Below are positions 15,690 to 22,959 of a stretch of DNA of 64,000 bases, one piece after another. A model generated the notes under the pieces. That model was not told the DNA's origin. It did no database searches and saw nothing but the letters and a program-made list of their open reading frames with translations. Source of the stretch: UBA4416 sp044238845 (GTDB lineage: Bacteria; Bacteroidota; Bacteroidia; B-17B0; Aurantibacillaceae); NCBI GenBank assembly GCA_044238845.1, contig JBIICN010000018.1, positions 1-64,000 on the forward strand, in the 5' to 3' direction. Position 1 is the stretch's first letter. Each line of letters begins with the position of its first letter. Both the position numbers and the translations under genes were made by a program.

Positions 15690-17747
15690 CTACCCCAACA
15701 TCTCCAAAAACTCATCTTCGTTAATCATCTTCACACCTAAAGATTCTGCTTTCTTTAATTTCTCTGGCCCCATATTATCGCCTGCTAACACAAAGCTTGT
15801 TTTTTTGGAGATAGAGCCCGAGTTTTTCCCACCATGCAATTCAATCATTTCTTTGTATTGGTCGCGGCTATGTTTGGCAAACACGCCACTAATCACAAAG
15901 GTTAAATCTTTTAACTTATCACTGCCACCTTGTTGTTGTTCTTCGGTTAGTTCAAACTGTAAACCTGTTGCTTTTAATTTTTCAATAATGGCTTTATTTT
16001 TTTCGTTACTAAAAAAGTCGTGCAAACTAATGGCAATAATTTCTCCAACTTCATCAATGGCTAATAGTTCTTCTTTGGTGGAGTGTATCAACACATCCAG
16101 TGACTTTACTTTCTTGGCAATTTTTTTAGCGGTGGTTTCTCCTACATGTCTAATTCCAATGGCATAGAGCACGCGTTCAAAAGGCACTTGTTTACTAGCT
16201 TCTAAGCCTTCAATTAAATTGTTCGCTGATTTCTCGGCCATGCGCTCCAAAGGCAAAATTTGTTCTTTTGTTAAATCATATAAGTCGGCAATGTTTTTTA
16301 CTAAGCCAGCATTATATAATTGCACCAACGTTTCGCCACCCAAACTGTCAATATTCATCGCCTTACGCGATACAAAATGATCCATCTTTCCAATCACTTG
16401 TGGCGGACATTCATTTTCATTTGGGCAAAAATGGTTGGCTTCGCCTTCGTCGCGTTTCAGTTCTGTATTACATTCGGGGCAATGCGTAATGTATTGTGTT
16501 GGTTCGGTATTTGGTTTGCGTCTAGTTAAATCTACCCCAATAATTTTAGGAATAATTTCTCCACCTTTTTCTACAAACACAAAATCGCCCACACGCACAT
16601 CTAGTTTTTCAATAATATCGGCATTGTGCAAAGAAGCACGTTTCACCGTGGTGCCACCTAAAGCCACAGGTTGTAAATTAGCTACAGGGGTTATAGCACC
16701 TGTGCGCCCTACTTGATAAACAATTTTTATTAATTCGGTACTTACTTGCTCGGCTTTAAATTTATAAGCAATAGCCCAGCGTGGCGATTTTGCGGTGAAA
16801 CCTAAATTTTGTTGCTGGTTGTAATTATTTACTTTAATCACAATGCCATCAATATCGTAAGGTAAATCAAAACGTTTTTTGTCCCAGTAATTAATAAAAT
16901 CAATCACCTCGTTAATGCCGCTGCATAATTTAGCATCTTCCGAAATTTTAAAGCCCCATGTTTTAGCTGCATGCATATTATCAAAATGCGATTGGTGTGG
17001 TAAACCATCTCCCAACACATAATATAAAAAGCAATCTAATTTTCGTTTAGCTACTTGCGCCGAGTCTTGCATTTTCATACTGCCACTGGCAGCATTGCGT
17101 GGGTTTGCCATTAAGGCATCTCCAATTTCTTCGCGCTCTTTATTAATGGCATCAAACACTGGGCGAGGCATAAATACTTCGCCACGTATTTCAAACTTAG
17201 CAGGGTAGTGGCCTTTTAATTTTAAAGGAATGGATTTAATGGTTTTGGCATTGGTAGTCACATCATCTCCTTGCACACCATCACCACGGGTAATGGCTTG
17301 TTTTAATTGTCCGTCTTCATAAATCAAACTAATGGATAAACCATCAAATTTTAATTCGCACACATAATCTATTTCTTCAGAAAATAAATTCATAGCTGAC
17401 GGTGACTGAGGCTCTCGAAGTCCCGAAGCCATGCCCAATCCTTCCTTTACACGTCTGTCAAAATCTAATAAGTCTTCTTGATTATAACTATTACTCAGCG
17501 ACAACATCGCATACTGATGTTTCACGCTTTGAAAGTTCTTGGTAATTTGTCCACCTACACGTTGGCTTGGAGAGTTCTCAGATAAAAATTCAGGAAACTG
17601 TTTTTCTAAAGCAATGAGTTCTTCTAAAAGTTTATCAAATTCATAATCACTAATGGTTGGATTGTCTAACACATAGTAATTGTAGTTATGTTGTTCTAAT
17701 TCGGCAGAAAGAGCTAGTATTTTATGTTGTGCGTCGTGCGAAGTCAT
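15690..17747 (-). CDS. ligA: NAD-dependent DNA ligase, with an in-frame insertion in the adenylation domain
   Basis: 685 aa with all LigA parts in order: Ia domain (YYVLDNPTISDYEFDKLL), adenylation domain with nucleophile Lys133 in CELKFDG, OB fold (VGRTGAITPVANLQPV), a four-Cys zinc finger (CPECNTEL, HFCPNENECP), helix-hairpin-helix repeats (AIGIRHVGETTAKKIAK) and a C-terminal BRCT (FVISGVFAKHSRDQYKEMI). It seals nicks in replication and repair using NAD and is normally essential. Residues about 106-121 (ASGLREPQSPSAMNLF) are not in the usual alignment, and the DNA behind them resembles a dispersed palindromic repeat (17401-17430). Confidence 0.97.
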   Translation of the reverse strand: MTSHDAQHKILALSAELEQHNYNYYVLDNPTISDYEFDKLLEELIALEKQFPEFLSENSPSQRVGGQITKNFQSVKHQYAMLSLSNSYNQEDLLDFDRRVKEGLGMASGLREPQSPSAMNLFSEEIDYVCELKFDGLSISLIYEDGQLKQAITRGDGVQGDDVTTNAKTIKSIPLKLKGHYPAKFEIRGEVFMPRPVFDAINKEREEIGDALMANPRNAASGSMKMQDSAQVAKRKLDCFLYYVLGDGLPHQSHFDNMHAAKTWGFKISEDAKLCSGINEVIDFINYWDKKRFDLPYDIDGIVIKVNNYNQQQNLGFTAKSPRWAIAYKFKAEQVSTELIKIVYQVGRTGAITPVANLQPVALGGTTVKRASLHNADIIEKLDVRVGDFVFVEKGGEIIPKIIGVDLTRRKPNTEPTQYITHCPECNTELKRDEGEANHFCPNENECPPQVIGKMDHFVSRKAMNIDSLGGETLVQLYNAGLVKNIADLYDLTKEQILPLERMAEKSANNLIEGLEASKQVPFERVLYAIGIRHVGETTAKKIAKKVKSLDVLIHSTKEELLAIDEVGEIIAISLHDFFSNEKNKAIIEKLKATGLQFELTEEQQQGGSDKLKDLTFVISGVFAKHSRDQYKEMIELHGGKNSGSISKKTSFVLAGDNMGPEKLKKAESLGVKMINEDEFLEMLG
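17401..17430 (-). repeat. palindromic repeat-like insert inside ligA
   Basis: GGTGACTGAGGCTCTCGAAG and the following TCCCGAAGCC resemble the 22-nt hairpins at 20936 and 38901: GACT and AGTC arms around a diverged GAGG..CTCGA core. It is in frame, encodes ASGLREPQSP, and adds residues that other LigA proteins lack. Relationship inferred from pattern only. Confidence 0.5.
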
Positions 17748-17775
17748 ATCGTTTGTAATTCTTTAACAAATTTGT

Positions 17776-17783
17776 TATTTTTG
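17776..17783 (+). promoter_or_regulatory. TAnnTTTG -7 element for the HYC_CC_PP operon
   Basis: TATTTTTG, 43 bases before the TTG start at 17827, in the divergent region with ligA. Confidence 0.5.
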
Positions 17784-17826
17784 ATGAAGAATACATTATA
17801 AATTTGTCAGGAGAAATCAACAGGTT

Positions 17827-18234
17827 TTGAAAAAAAGTTTTTCTAAAATATTTATAGCCTTTGTAGCAATCATTTATGTATTGTCTACCGTTGGTGTATC
17901 TGTGTTTTCGCATTACTGTGGTGGAGAGTTGGAAAAGGTATCATTATTTTCTAAAACAAAATCTTGTTGTGGTGACGAAGAGGAAGTTGCGATGGAAGAT
18001 GATGGTTGCTGCAAAGATGAAATAGCACATGTGTTTTTTCAAAAAGACTTTACATTTTATACTTTAGTTAAAAGTATCAAAGCTCCTGTAAATGAGTTGT
18101 TTATTATTCAATCAGACTTTAATGTAGTTTTCTATAAAACACATATTGCTGATTTTTTATCGATTGATGAAAAAGTGCATCCACCCAATTTGGTGCAGCA
18201 AGATATTGTTTCCTGTAGTGTGATTAGAATTTGA
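17827..18234 (+). CDS. HYC_CC_PP family small protein
   Basis: 135 aa from a TTG; no ATG is available in frame because a TGA lies 42 bases upstream. An N-terminal hydrophobic segment (IFIAFVAIIYVLSTVGVSVF) is followed by HYC at 29-31, CC at 47-48 and again at 61-62, and PP near 118 (KVHPPNL). These residues name the family. The acidic, Cys-rich middle (KSCCGDEEEVAMEDDGCC) suggests metal binding. It is first in an apparent operon with an HMA-domain protein and a TonB-dependent receptor, so a copper or similar metal role is likely, by inference. Confidence 0.82.
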   Translation: MKKSFSKIFIAFVAIIYVLSTVGVSVFSHYCGGELEKVSLFSKTKSCCGDEEEVAMEDDGCCKDEIAHVFFQKDFTFYTLVKSIKAPVNELFIIQSDFNVVFYKTHIADFLSIDEKVHPPNLVQQDIVSCSVIRI

Positions 18235-18237
18235 TTT

Positions 18238-18293
18238 GTCACCCTGAACTTGATTCAGGGTCTAATGAGATGCTGAATCAAGTTCAGCATGAC
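18238..18293. repeat. 56-nt two-hairpin palindrome
   Basis: Hairpin 1 has arms ACCCTGAA/TTCAGGGT with loop CTTGA; hairpin 2 has arms ATGCTGAA/TTCAGCAT with loop TCAAG. The second unit is the inverted copy of the first and GTCA/TGAC close the whole element. It starts four bases after the HYC_CC_PP stop, between genes of one operon. Confidence 0.8.
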
Positions 18294-18326
18294 TTTATTT
18301 ATTTCAAAAATCTAATAATAAAACAA

Positions 18327-18671
18327 ATGAAAACAATTATCATATTATTTGTAGGTATCATCTTTTCCTTCAAGATTCAAGCACAAACAACAGTTACCAC
18401 ATCCTCTATTTCAGTGAAAGGCAATTGCGACGAATGTAAAGAACGCATTGAAAATGCCGCCGATATTAAAGGTGTAAAAAATGCCGTTTGGGACGAACAT
18501 AAGCAAGCAGTTACTGTGACTTACGATACAAAAAAAATTACGCTTGATCAAATTGAAAGTGCGATTGCAAAATCCGGACATAAAACAACACACCACGAAG
18601 CTGATTTAAAAGCTTATAAAGGTTTGCCTTCATGTTGTCAATATCAATCTACCGATTGTAAGAAAAAATAG
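18327..18671 (+). CDS. exported heavy-metal-associated (HMA) domain protein
   Basis: 114 aa from the ATG at 18327; a longer reading from 18231 would translate the palindrome and bury the signal peptide. The signal MKTIIILFVGIIFSFKIQAQ is followed by a ferredoxin-like HMA domain with metal ligands Cys34 and Cys37 in KGNCDECKERIENA. It ends in a Cys-rich tail (PSCCQYQSTDCKKK). HMA proteins pass Cu(I) or other soft metals between partners; here it would act in the periplasm. The TonB receptor gene begins five bases downstream, so coordinated metal uptake or sensing is likely. Confidence 0.88.
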   Translation: MKTIIILFVGIIFSFKIQAQTTVTTSSISVKGNCDECKERIENAADIKGVKNAVWDEHKQAVTVTYDTKKITLDQIESAIAKSGHKTTHHEADLKAYKGLPSCCQYQSTDCKKK

Positions 18672-18676
18672 TAACT

Positions 18677-20923
18677 ATGAAAAAGTTATTATTAGCTCTT
18701 TTTGGGCTTGTTTTGGTATTGCCTAGTTTGGCTCAGGTGCGGGGCAGAGTGGTCGAAATTTCTCAAAACAAGAAAGATACAACCGCACTTCTAGGCGTAA
18801 CCGTATTTTGGTTTAGCACCTCTATTGGTTCTACAACCGATGAAAATGGTTTGTTTTCTATTCCTTCAACAACAGAAACTAACCGTTTAATTGTGACAAC
18901 AGTTGGTTATAAAAGCGACACGTTAGTGATAAAAGACACTACGAAATTTTTGTCTATTAGGATGAAAGGTGGCGTAGAATTAAATGAAGTAGAAGTAGTT
19001 TATGAAACGACAGGCACCGAAATGTCTTACTTAAATCCAATTAAAGTGGAAACTTTAAATGAGCGTTCCTTAATGAAAGCTGCTTGCTGTAATTTATCCG
19101 AAAGCTTTGAAACTAACCCAAGTGTGGATGTGAATTTTGCGGATGCCGTTACAGGAACCAAGCAAATTCAAATGTTAGGTTTATCGGGGCAGTATGCACA
19201 AATTACCAAAGAAAACATGCCTTATATGCGAGGACTCGCCAATGGATATGGATTAAGTTTTGTGCCAGGAACTTGGATACAATCCATTCAATTAAGTAAA
19301 GGCGCCGGTTCAGTTATTAATGGTTATGAGAGTTTAACAGGCCAAATAAACACCGAATTGCAAAATCCTGAAACGTCGGATAAATTAAATTTCAATGCTT
19401 ACTTAAATCAAAATGCGCGTAACGAATACAATTTGAATGTAAAGCATCGCTTCAACGACAAATTTGCTGTGGGATTATTATCTCATGCTAATTTCAATCC
19501 CATGCCCGAAGATTTGAATAAAGATGGTTTCGCCGATATTCCAACAGGTAAGCAATATAACATTATGAATAAATATGTTTACAATTCGGGCAAAGGATTT
19601 GAAGCGCAATTTGGTGGTGGTTATTTAGAAGATACTCGTGAAGGAGGACAATTAAAGTCTTTACAAAAAAACTATTCAGATACCTTGCCGTATTATTTAA
19701 TTGGTATTAAAAACAAAAAATGGGAACTGTATAGTAAAACAGGATTTGTGTTTCGTAAGAAACCCGGAACCAGTATGGGCTTACAGTTGTCGTATTTAAA
19801 TCATGAGCAAAATAATTATTACGGTATAAATAGCTATTATGGATTGCAAAAAACATTTTATGCGAATTATATTTTTCAAGGAATTATTAAAACAACGGAT
19901 AATACGTATAAGCTAGGTGCTAGCTTTATGAATGACCAAGTTGATGAAACCTTTAAATTATTTAAATTTAAACGAAATGAAAGAGTAGGAGGAGCTTTTG
20001 CAGAATTTGCTCATAACCAAGGAGAGAAGTTTAATTTGGTAGCAGGCTTAAGAGCAGATTATCATAATTATTACGGATTGTTTTTTACACCTCGTTTGCA
20101 CATGCGTTATGCGCTAAAAGGTAGTAAAACAGTTTTTAGAATTAGTGGAGGACGTGCTTTAAAAACAGCTAACGTCTTAGCTGAAAATACGGCTTTAATG
20201 GCAACTTCAAGAGATTGGATGATCACGCCTAGTGATTTAACCATGCCCTATGGTTTAAAACCAGAAACAGGTTGGAATTATGGTTTTAATTTCACTCAAA
20301 AACTAAAATTAAATTATAAAGACGCTTATGTAACGGTTGATGTATACCGAACTGATTTTACACAACAAGTGGTGGTGGATGTGGATGCTAATACGCAGCA
20401 AGTGTTATTTTACAATTTAAAAGGGCCTTCATTTTCAAATACCGCTCAAATTGAATTTGGTTGGGAAATACGTAAACGCTTAAATATTAAAACAGCGTAT
20501 CGTTATGTGGATACAAAAGTCAATTACCAATCTGGTTTGTTACAAAAAGCTTTAGTATCTATGCACAGAGCCTTCATTAATTTAAGTTACGAAACCAAAA
20601 AGAAACATTGGTTGTTTGATGCCACTTTACAATACAATGGTAAAAAGCGTTTGCCGCAAACCAACACCAATCCAACAGAGTATCAACGAGCAACGTATTC
20701 GCCCGATTTTTTTAATGTGTTAGCACAAATTACGTATGTTGCTAAAATTAAAAAAGCGGATTTTAATATTTACGTGGGTGTTGAAAATGCTTTAGATTAT
20801 AAACAAAAAAATCCAATTGTAGCTAGTGGTGCGCCATATAGCAAATACTTTGATACTAGTATGGTGTGGGGGCCAATTTATGGAAGAATGATGTATGTTG
20901 GTTTGAGATATAAAATAAAGTAG
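18677..20923 (+). CDS. TonB-dependent outer-membrane receptor with N-terminal carboxypeptidase-like domain
   Basis: 748 aa. Signal peptide MKKLLLALFGLVLVLPSLAQ, a carboxypeptidase-regulatory-like domain (VRGRVVEISQN to VELNEVEVVYE, residues about 20-115), a plug containing AACCNLSESFETNPSVDVNF and the GLANGYGLSFVPGTWIQSIQ segment, then a 22-strand-type barrel. The AACCNLSE cysteine pair in the plug goes with the HMA-linked members of this receptor family. It would import a ligand, probably a metal or metal chelate given the two upstream Cys-rich proteins, using TonB energy. Ligand not proven. Confidence 0.9.
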   Translation: MKKLLLALFGLVLVLPSLAQVRGRVVEISQNKKDTTALLGVTVFWFSTSIGSTTDENGLFSIPSTTETNRLIVTTVGYKSDTLVIKDTTKFLSIRMKGGVELNEVEVVYETTGTEMSYLNPIKVETLNERSLMKAACCNLSESFETNPSVDVNFADAVTGTKQIQMLGLSGQYAQITKENMPYMRGLANGYGLSFVPGTWIQSIQLSKGAGSVINGYESLTGQINTELQNPETSDKLNFNAYLNQNARNEYNLNVKHRFNDKFAVGLLSHANFNPMPEDLNKDGFADIPTGKQYNIMNKYVYNSGKGFEAQFGGGYLEDTREGGQLKSLQKNYSDTLPYYLIGIKNKKWELYSKTGFVFRKKPGTSMGLQLSYLNHEQNNYYGINSYYGLQKTFYANYIFQGIIKTTDNTYKLGASFMNDQVDETFKLFKFKRNERVGGAFAEFAHNQGEKFNLVAGLRADYHNYYGLFFTPRLHMRYALKGSKTVFRISGGRALKTANVLAENTALMATSRDWMITPSDLTMPYGLKPETGWNYGFNFTQKLKLNYKDAYVTVDVYRTDFTQQVVVDVDANTQQVLFYNLKGPSFSNTAQIEFGWEIRKRLNIKTAYRYVDTKVNYQSGLLQKALVSMHRAFINLSYETKKKHWLFDATLQYNGKKRLPQTNTNPTEYQRATYSPDFFNVLAQITYVAKIKKADFNIYVGVENALDYKQKNPIVASGAPYSKYFDTSMVWGPIYGRMMYVGLRYKIK

Positions 20924-20935
20924 AAAAATCTTGTG

Positions 20936-20957
20936 AGGCTGAGCGGAGTTGAAGCCT
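20936..20957. repeat. 22-nt hairpin repeat, GAGCnnAGTyGA core
   Basis: AGGCT, the core GAGCGGAGTTGA, and AGCCT: five-base complementary arms around a 12-base core. It has the same plan as the copy at 38901 but with different arms. It overlaps two bases of the stop codon of the small minus-strand lipoprotein gene. Confidence 0.7.
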
Positions 20958-21099
20958 AATGCCTTTTTCTTTTTTTGTTATGATTAAAACTAGGGCATGT
21001 ATCACATTTATTTTTGCCTCTAAATATATAGCAACTTGATAATAATAAAGAGCTGCTTAAAGCAACAATTAATAGGTAAATGTATCTAGAGCGAATCAT
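20956..21099 (-). CDS. small lipoprotein (47 aa) with a CDTCP motif
   Basis: ATG at 21099 to TAG at 20956. The protein MIRSRYIYLLIVALSSSLLL continues SSCYIF, a good lipoprotein signal with the Cys at residue 23. The mature part is only 25 residues: a CDTCP Cys pair and a basic tail (NKKKRKRH-like). A -7 element TATATTTG lies five bases before the ATG, so the mRNA is predicted to be almost leaderless. I know of similar tiny Cys-containing lipoproteins in the Bacteroidota but not their function. It lies between the TonB receptor gene (convergent) and the DinB-like gene (divergent). Confidence 0.7.
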   Translation of the reverse strand: MIRSRYIYLLIVALSSSLLLSSCYIFRGKNKCDTCPSFNHNKKRKRH

Positions 21100-21104
21100 A
21101 ATTT

Positions 21105-21112
21105 CAAATATA
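21105..21112 (-). promoter_or_regulatory. TAnnTTTG -7 element for the 47-aa lipoprotein gene
   Basis: TATATTTG on the minus strand, five bases before the ATG at 21099. Confidence 0.6.
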
Positions 21113-21132
21113 CGAAAATTCGTAAAACTTTA

Positions 21133-21165
21133 ATACCTGACAGGTTTTTAATACCTGTCAGGTAT
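21133..21165. repeat. inverted repeat ATACCTGACAGGT / ACCTGTCAGGTAT
   Basis: Perfect 13-base arms around a seven-base T/A spacer. Each arm is itself nearly palindromic (ACCTG-A/T-CAGGT), so the element can form one long or two short hairpins. It sits between two divergent -7 elements. Confidence 0.8.
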
Positions 21166-21186
21166 AGTTAATAAAGTAAAAAAACA

Positions 21187-21194
21187 TACATTTG
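21187..21194 (+). promoter_or_regulatory. TAnnTTTG -7 element giving a leaderless mRNA for the DinB-like gene
   Basis: TACATTTG ends three bases before the ATG at 21198, so transcription should begin at or next to the start codon. It overlaps an in-frame TTG at 21192, which excludes that start. Confidence 0.6.
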
Positions 21195-21197
21195 TAT

Positions 21198-21656
21198 ATG
21201 AACTCAAATGAACAGTTTTTAAGAGAGGAATATATTCCTTTGTTACAACAATTATCAGACAATGAAGTTGGATTATGGGGTGTTTTATCTCCACAAGGAA
21301 TGATTGAGCATATGACTGATGCTTTTGCAAATGCACACGGAAGAATTAAATTACCTGCGCAGACACCCGAAGCTATTTTACCTAAAGTAAGAGCCTTTGC
21401 ATTAAGCGAAACTCCCTTTAAAGAAAATACAAAAAATGTATTAATGAGCGAGGAGCCAGCGCCCTTAAGAAACCATTCGATAACAGAAGCCATTTGGGAA
21501 CTTGAAAAAGAAATAAAAGCATTTATGGAGTTTTATAATGCAAATCCTGACTCTAAAAATTTAAACCCATTTTTTGGAGAGTTTAATTACGAAGAGTGGT
21601 TGCATTTATTGCACAAGCATGCTAATCATCATTTAAAACAATTCAATTTATTATAA
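21198..21656 (+). CDS. DinB-superfamily protein (DUF1569-like)
   Basis: 152 aa from the ATG at 21198. The helical-bundle pattern has a His in PQGMIEHMTDAFANAHG and a C-terminal LHLLHKHANHHLKQF, the usual metal-ligand histidines of DinB-like four-helix proteins (DUF1569 branch). These proteins often are thiol- or metal-dependent transferases; the actual reaction is unknown. It shares a direction with rlmB, which starts two bases after its stop, so they are probably co-transcribed from the leaderless promoter. Confidence 0.75.
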   Translation: MNSNEQFLREEYIPLLQQLSDNEVGLWGVLSPQGMIEHMTDAFANAHGRIKLPAQTPEAILPKVRAFALSETPFKENTKNVLMSEEPAPLRNHSITEAIWELEKEIKAFMEFYNANPDSKNLNPFFGEFNYEEWLHLLHKHANHHLKQFNLL

Positions 21657-21658
21657 GT

Positions 21659-22432
21659 ATGGATCATCACAGAGGAAGAAATAATAGAAATAGTGAAGAG
21701 AATTTAGAGAATTTAATTTTTGGTACACGTGCTGTTATTGAAGCAATTAATGCCGGTAAGGAAATTGATAAAATTATTATTCAAAAAGGTTTATCAAACC
21801 AATTGTATAGCGAGTTACGCAAGGCTATTAAAGATCTAGATATTCCTATTCAAATTGTACCACCAGAAAAAATTAATCGCATCACCTCTAAAAACCATCA
21901 AGGAGTTTTAGCGTTTGTATCACAAATAACCTATTACGAAGTAGAGGATTTATTGACAGATGTTTTTGAAAAAGGAAGAGTTCCATTAGTGTTAATTTTA
22001 GATAGAGTAACCGACGTTCGTAATTTTGGAGCTATTGCTCGTAGTGCTGATTGCGCAGGAGTTGATTTTATTATCATTCCTAGCAGAGGTGCGGCTCAAA
22101 TAAATGCAGATGCGGTGAAGACAAGCGCGGGTGCATTAAACAGAATGAAGGTTTGTCGAGTAGATAATTTAAAAAATAGCATCGAGTATTTAAAAGAATC
22201 GGGATTACAAATTATTGCTTGTCACGAAAAAACAACGAGTTATCACTTTAATGCTGATTTAGCAAAACCTTCAGCAATCATTATGGGTTCTGAAGAGAAT
22301 GGCATCTCTAACGAATATTTGAAACGTAGCGATATGCAAGTTAAAATTCCGATGGTGGGAAATATTGCTTCTTTAAATGTGTCCGTAGCAACAGGTGTTA
22401 TTTTATTTGAAGCAGTTAAGCAGAGATTATAA
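21659..22432 (+). CDS. rlmB: 23S rRNA (guanosine-2'-O-)-methyltransferase, RlmB/SpoU family
   Basis: 257 aa. The substrate-binding domain is N-terminal (LIFGTRAVIEAINAGKEIDKIII). The SpoU trefoil-knot motifs follow: motif 1 LDRVTDVRNFGAIARSADCAG, motif 2 IIMGSEENGISNEYL, motif 3 IPMVGNIASLNVSVATGVI. RlmB methylates G2251 (E. coli numbering) of 23S rRNA; other TrmH-family targets cannot be excluded from sequence. An extra Asn/Arg-rich head (HHRGRNNRNSEEN) precedes the domain. Confidence 0.9.
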   Translation: MDHHRGRNNRNSEENLENLIFGTRAVIEAINAGKEIDKIIIQKGLSNQLYSELRKAIKDLDIPIQIVPPEKINRITSKNHQGVLAFVSQITYYEVEDLLTDVFEKGRVPLVLILDRVTDVRNFGAIARSADCAGVDFIIIPSRGAAQINADAVKTSAGALNRMKVCRVDNLKNSIEYLKESGLQIIACHEKTTSYHFNADLAKPSAIIMGSEENGISNEYLKRSDMQVKIPMVGNIASLNVSVATGVILFEAVKQRL

Positions 22433-22441
22433 TTTTTATTT

Positions 22442-22470
22442 ATCCCCCTCTGGAGGGGGCAGGGGGAGGA
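22442..22470 (+). repeat. GGAGG-type palindromic repeat, short form
   Basis: A CCCCCTC-TG-GAGGGGG hairpin, then CA and GGGGGAGGA. The reverse complement of the repeat at 33151 matches it over about 29 bases. It stands two bases before the TTG start of arfB. Confidence 0.85.
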
Positions 22471-22472
22471 CT

Positions 22473-22889
22473 TTGAAAACAACAGAAGACATAAAAGAAC
22501 GTAAGCTTATTAAAGAGTGTGTCTTTAAAACAGCTCGTTCTGGAGGTGCAGGTGGACAAAACGTAAACAAGGTTGAAACAAAAGTGGAGTTGTGGTTTAA
22601 TATTGCTGAGTCAGATTTATTAACGGACGAAGAGAAAAAAATATTACTTCGAAAATTACATAAGAAACTAGAAAAAGAAACAACCATTCATTTACAAGAG
22701 CAAACAGATAGAACACAATTAAAAAATAAAGAATTACTCAAAGAGAAATTTTATAAATTAATTCTTTCAGGATTTAAAACAATAAAACCACGAAAGCCAA
22801 CTAAAATTAGTAAAGCGGTAAAAGCCAAGAGATTGGATAATAAAAAAGCAAAGAGTGAAACCAAACAATTAAGAAAAAAGATAATTTAG
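22473..22889 (+). CDS. arfB: alternative ribosome-rescue factor / peptidyl-tRNA hydrolase ArfB (YaeJ)
   Basis: 138 aa if started at TTG 22473; a longer reading would translate the repeat in front and overlap rlmB. The catalytic GGQ is at residues 27-29 in ARSGGAGGQNVNKVETKVEL. A basic C-terminal tail (PRKPTKISKAVKAKRLDNKKAK, split here by reading) enters the empty mRNA channel in homologues. ArfB hydrolyses peptidyl-tRNA on stalled ribosomes. The repeat places GGGGGAGGA immediately upstream of the start; whether this affects translation is unclear. Confidence 0.88.
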   Translation: MKTTEDIKERKLIKECVFKTARSGGAGGQNVNKVETKVELWFNIAESDLLTDEEKKILLRKLHKKLEKETTIHLQEQTDRTQLKNKELLKEKFYKLILSGFKTIKPRKPTKISKAVKAKRLDNKKAKSETKQLRKKII

Positions 22890-22917
22890 AAAATAGGTTA
22901 TTAATTATTGAGAACAA

Positions 22918-22957
22918 CAACTTATAACTTATAACTCAAAACTTATAACTGATAACA
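22918..22957. repeat. short tandem repeats of ACTTATAACT
   Basis: About four copies of an 8-11 base unit (ACTTATAACT, TATAACTCAAA variants) fill the gap between arfB and the response-regulator gene. Simple-sequence spacer; nothing else seen in the gap. Confidence 0.7.
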
Positions 22958-22959
22958 GT

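Noticed and set aside
18231..18326. N-terminal extension of the HMA protein
   Set aside because: It translates the 56-nt palindrome and places the signal peptide internally; ATG 18327 is the normal start.
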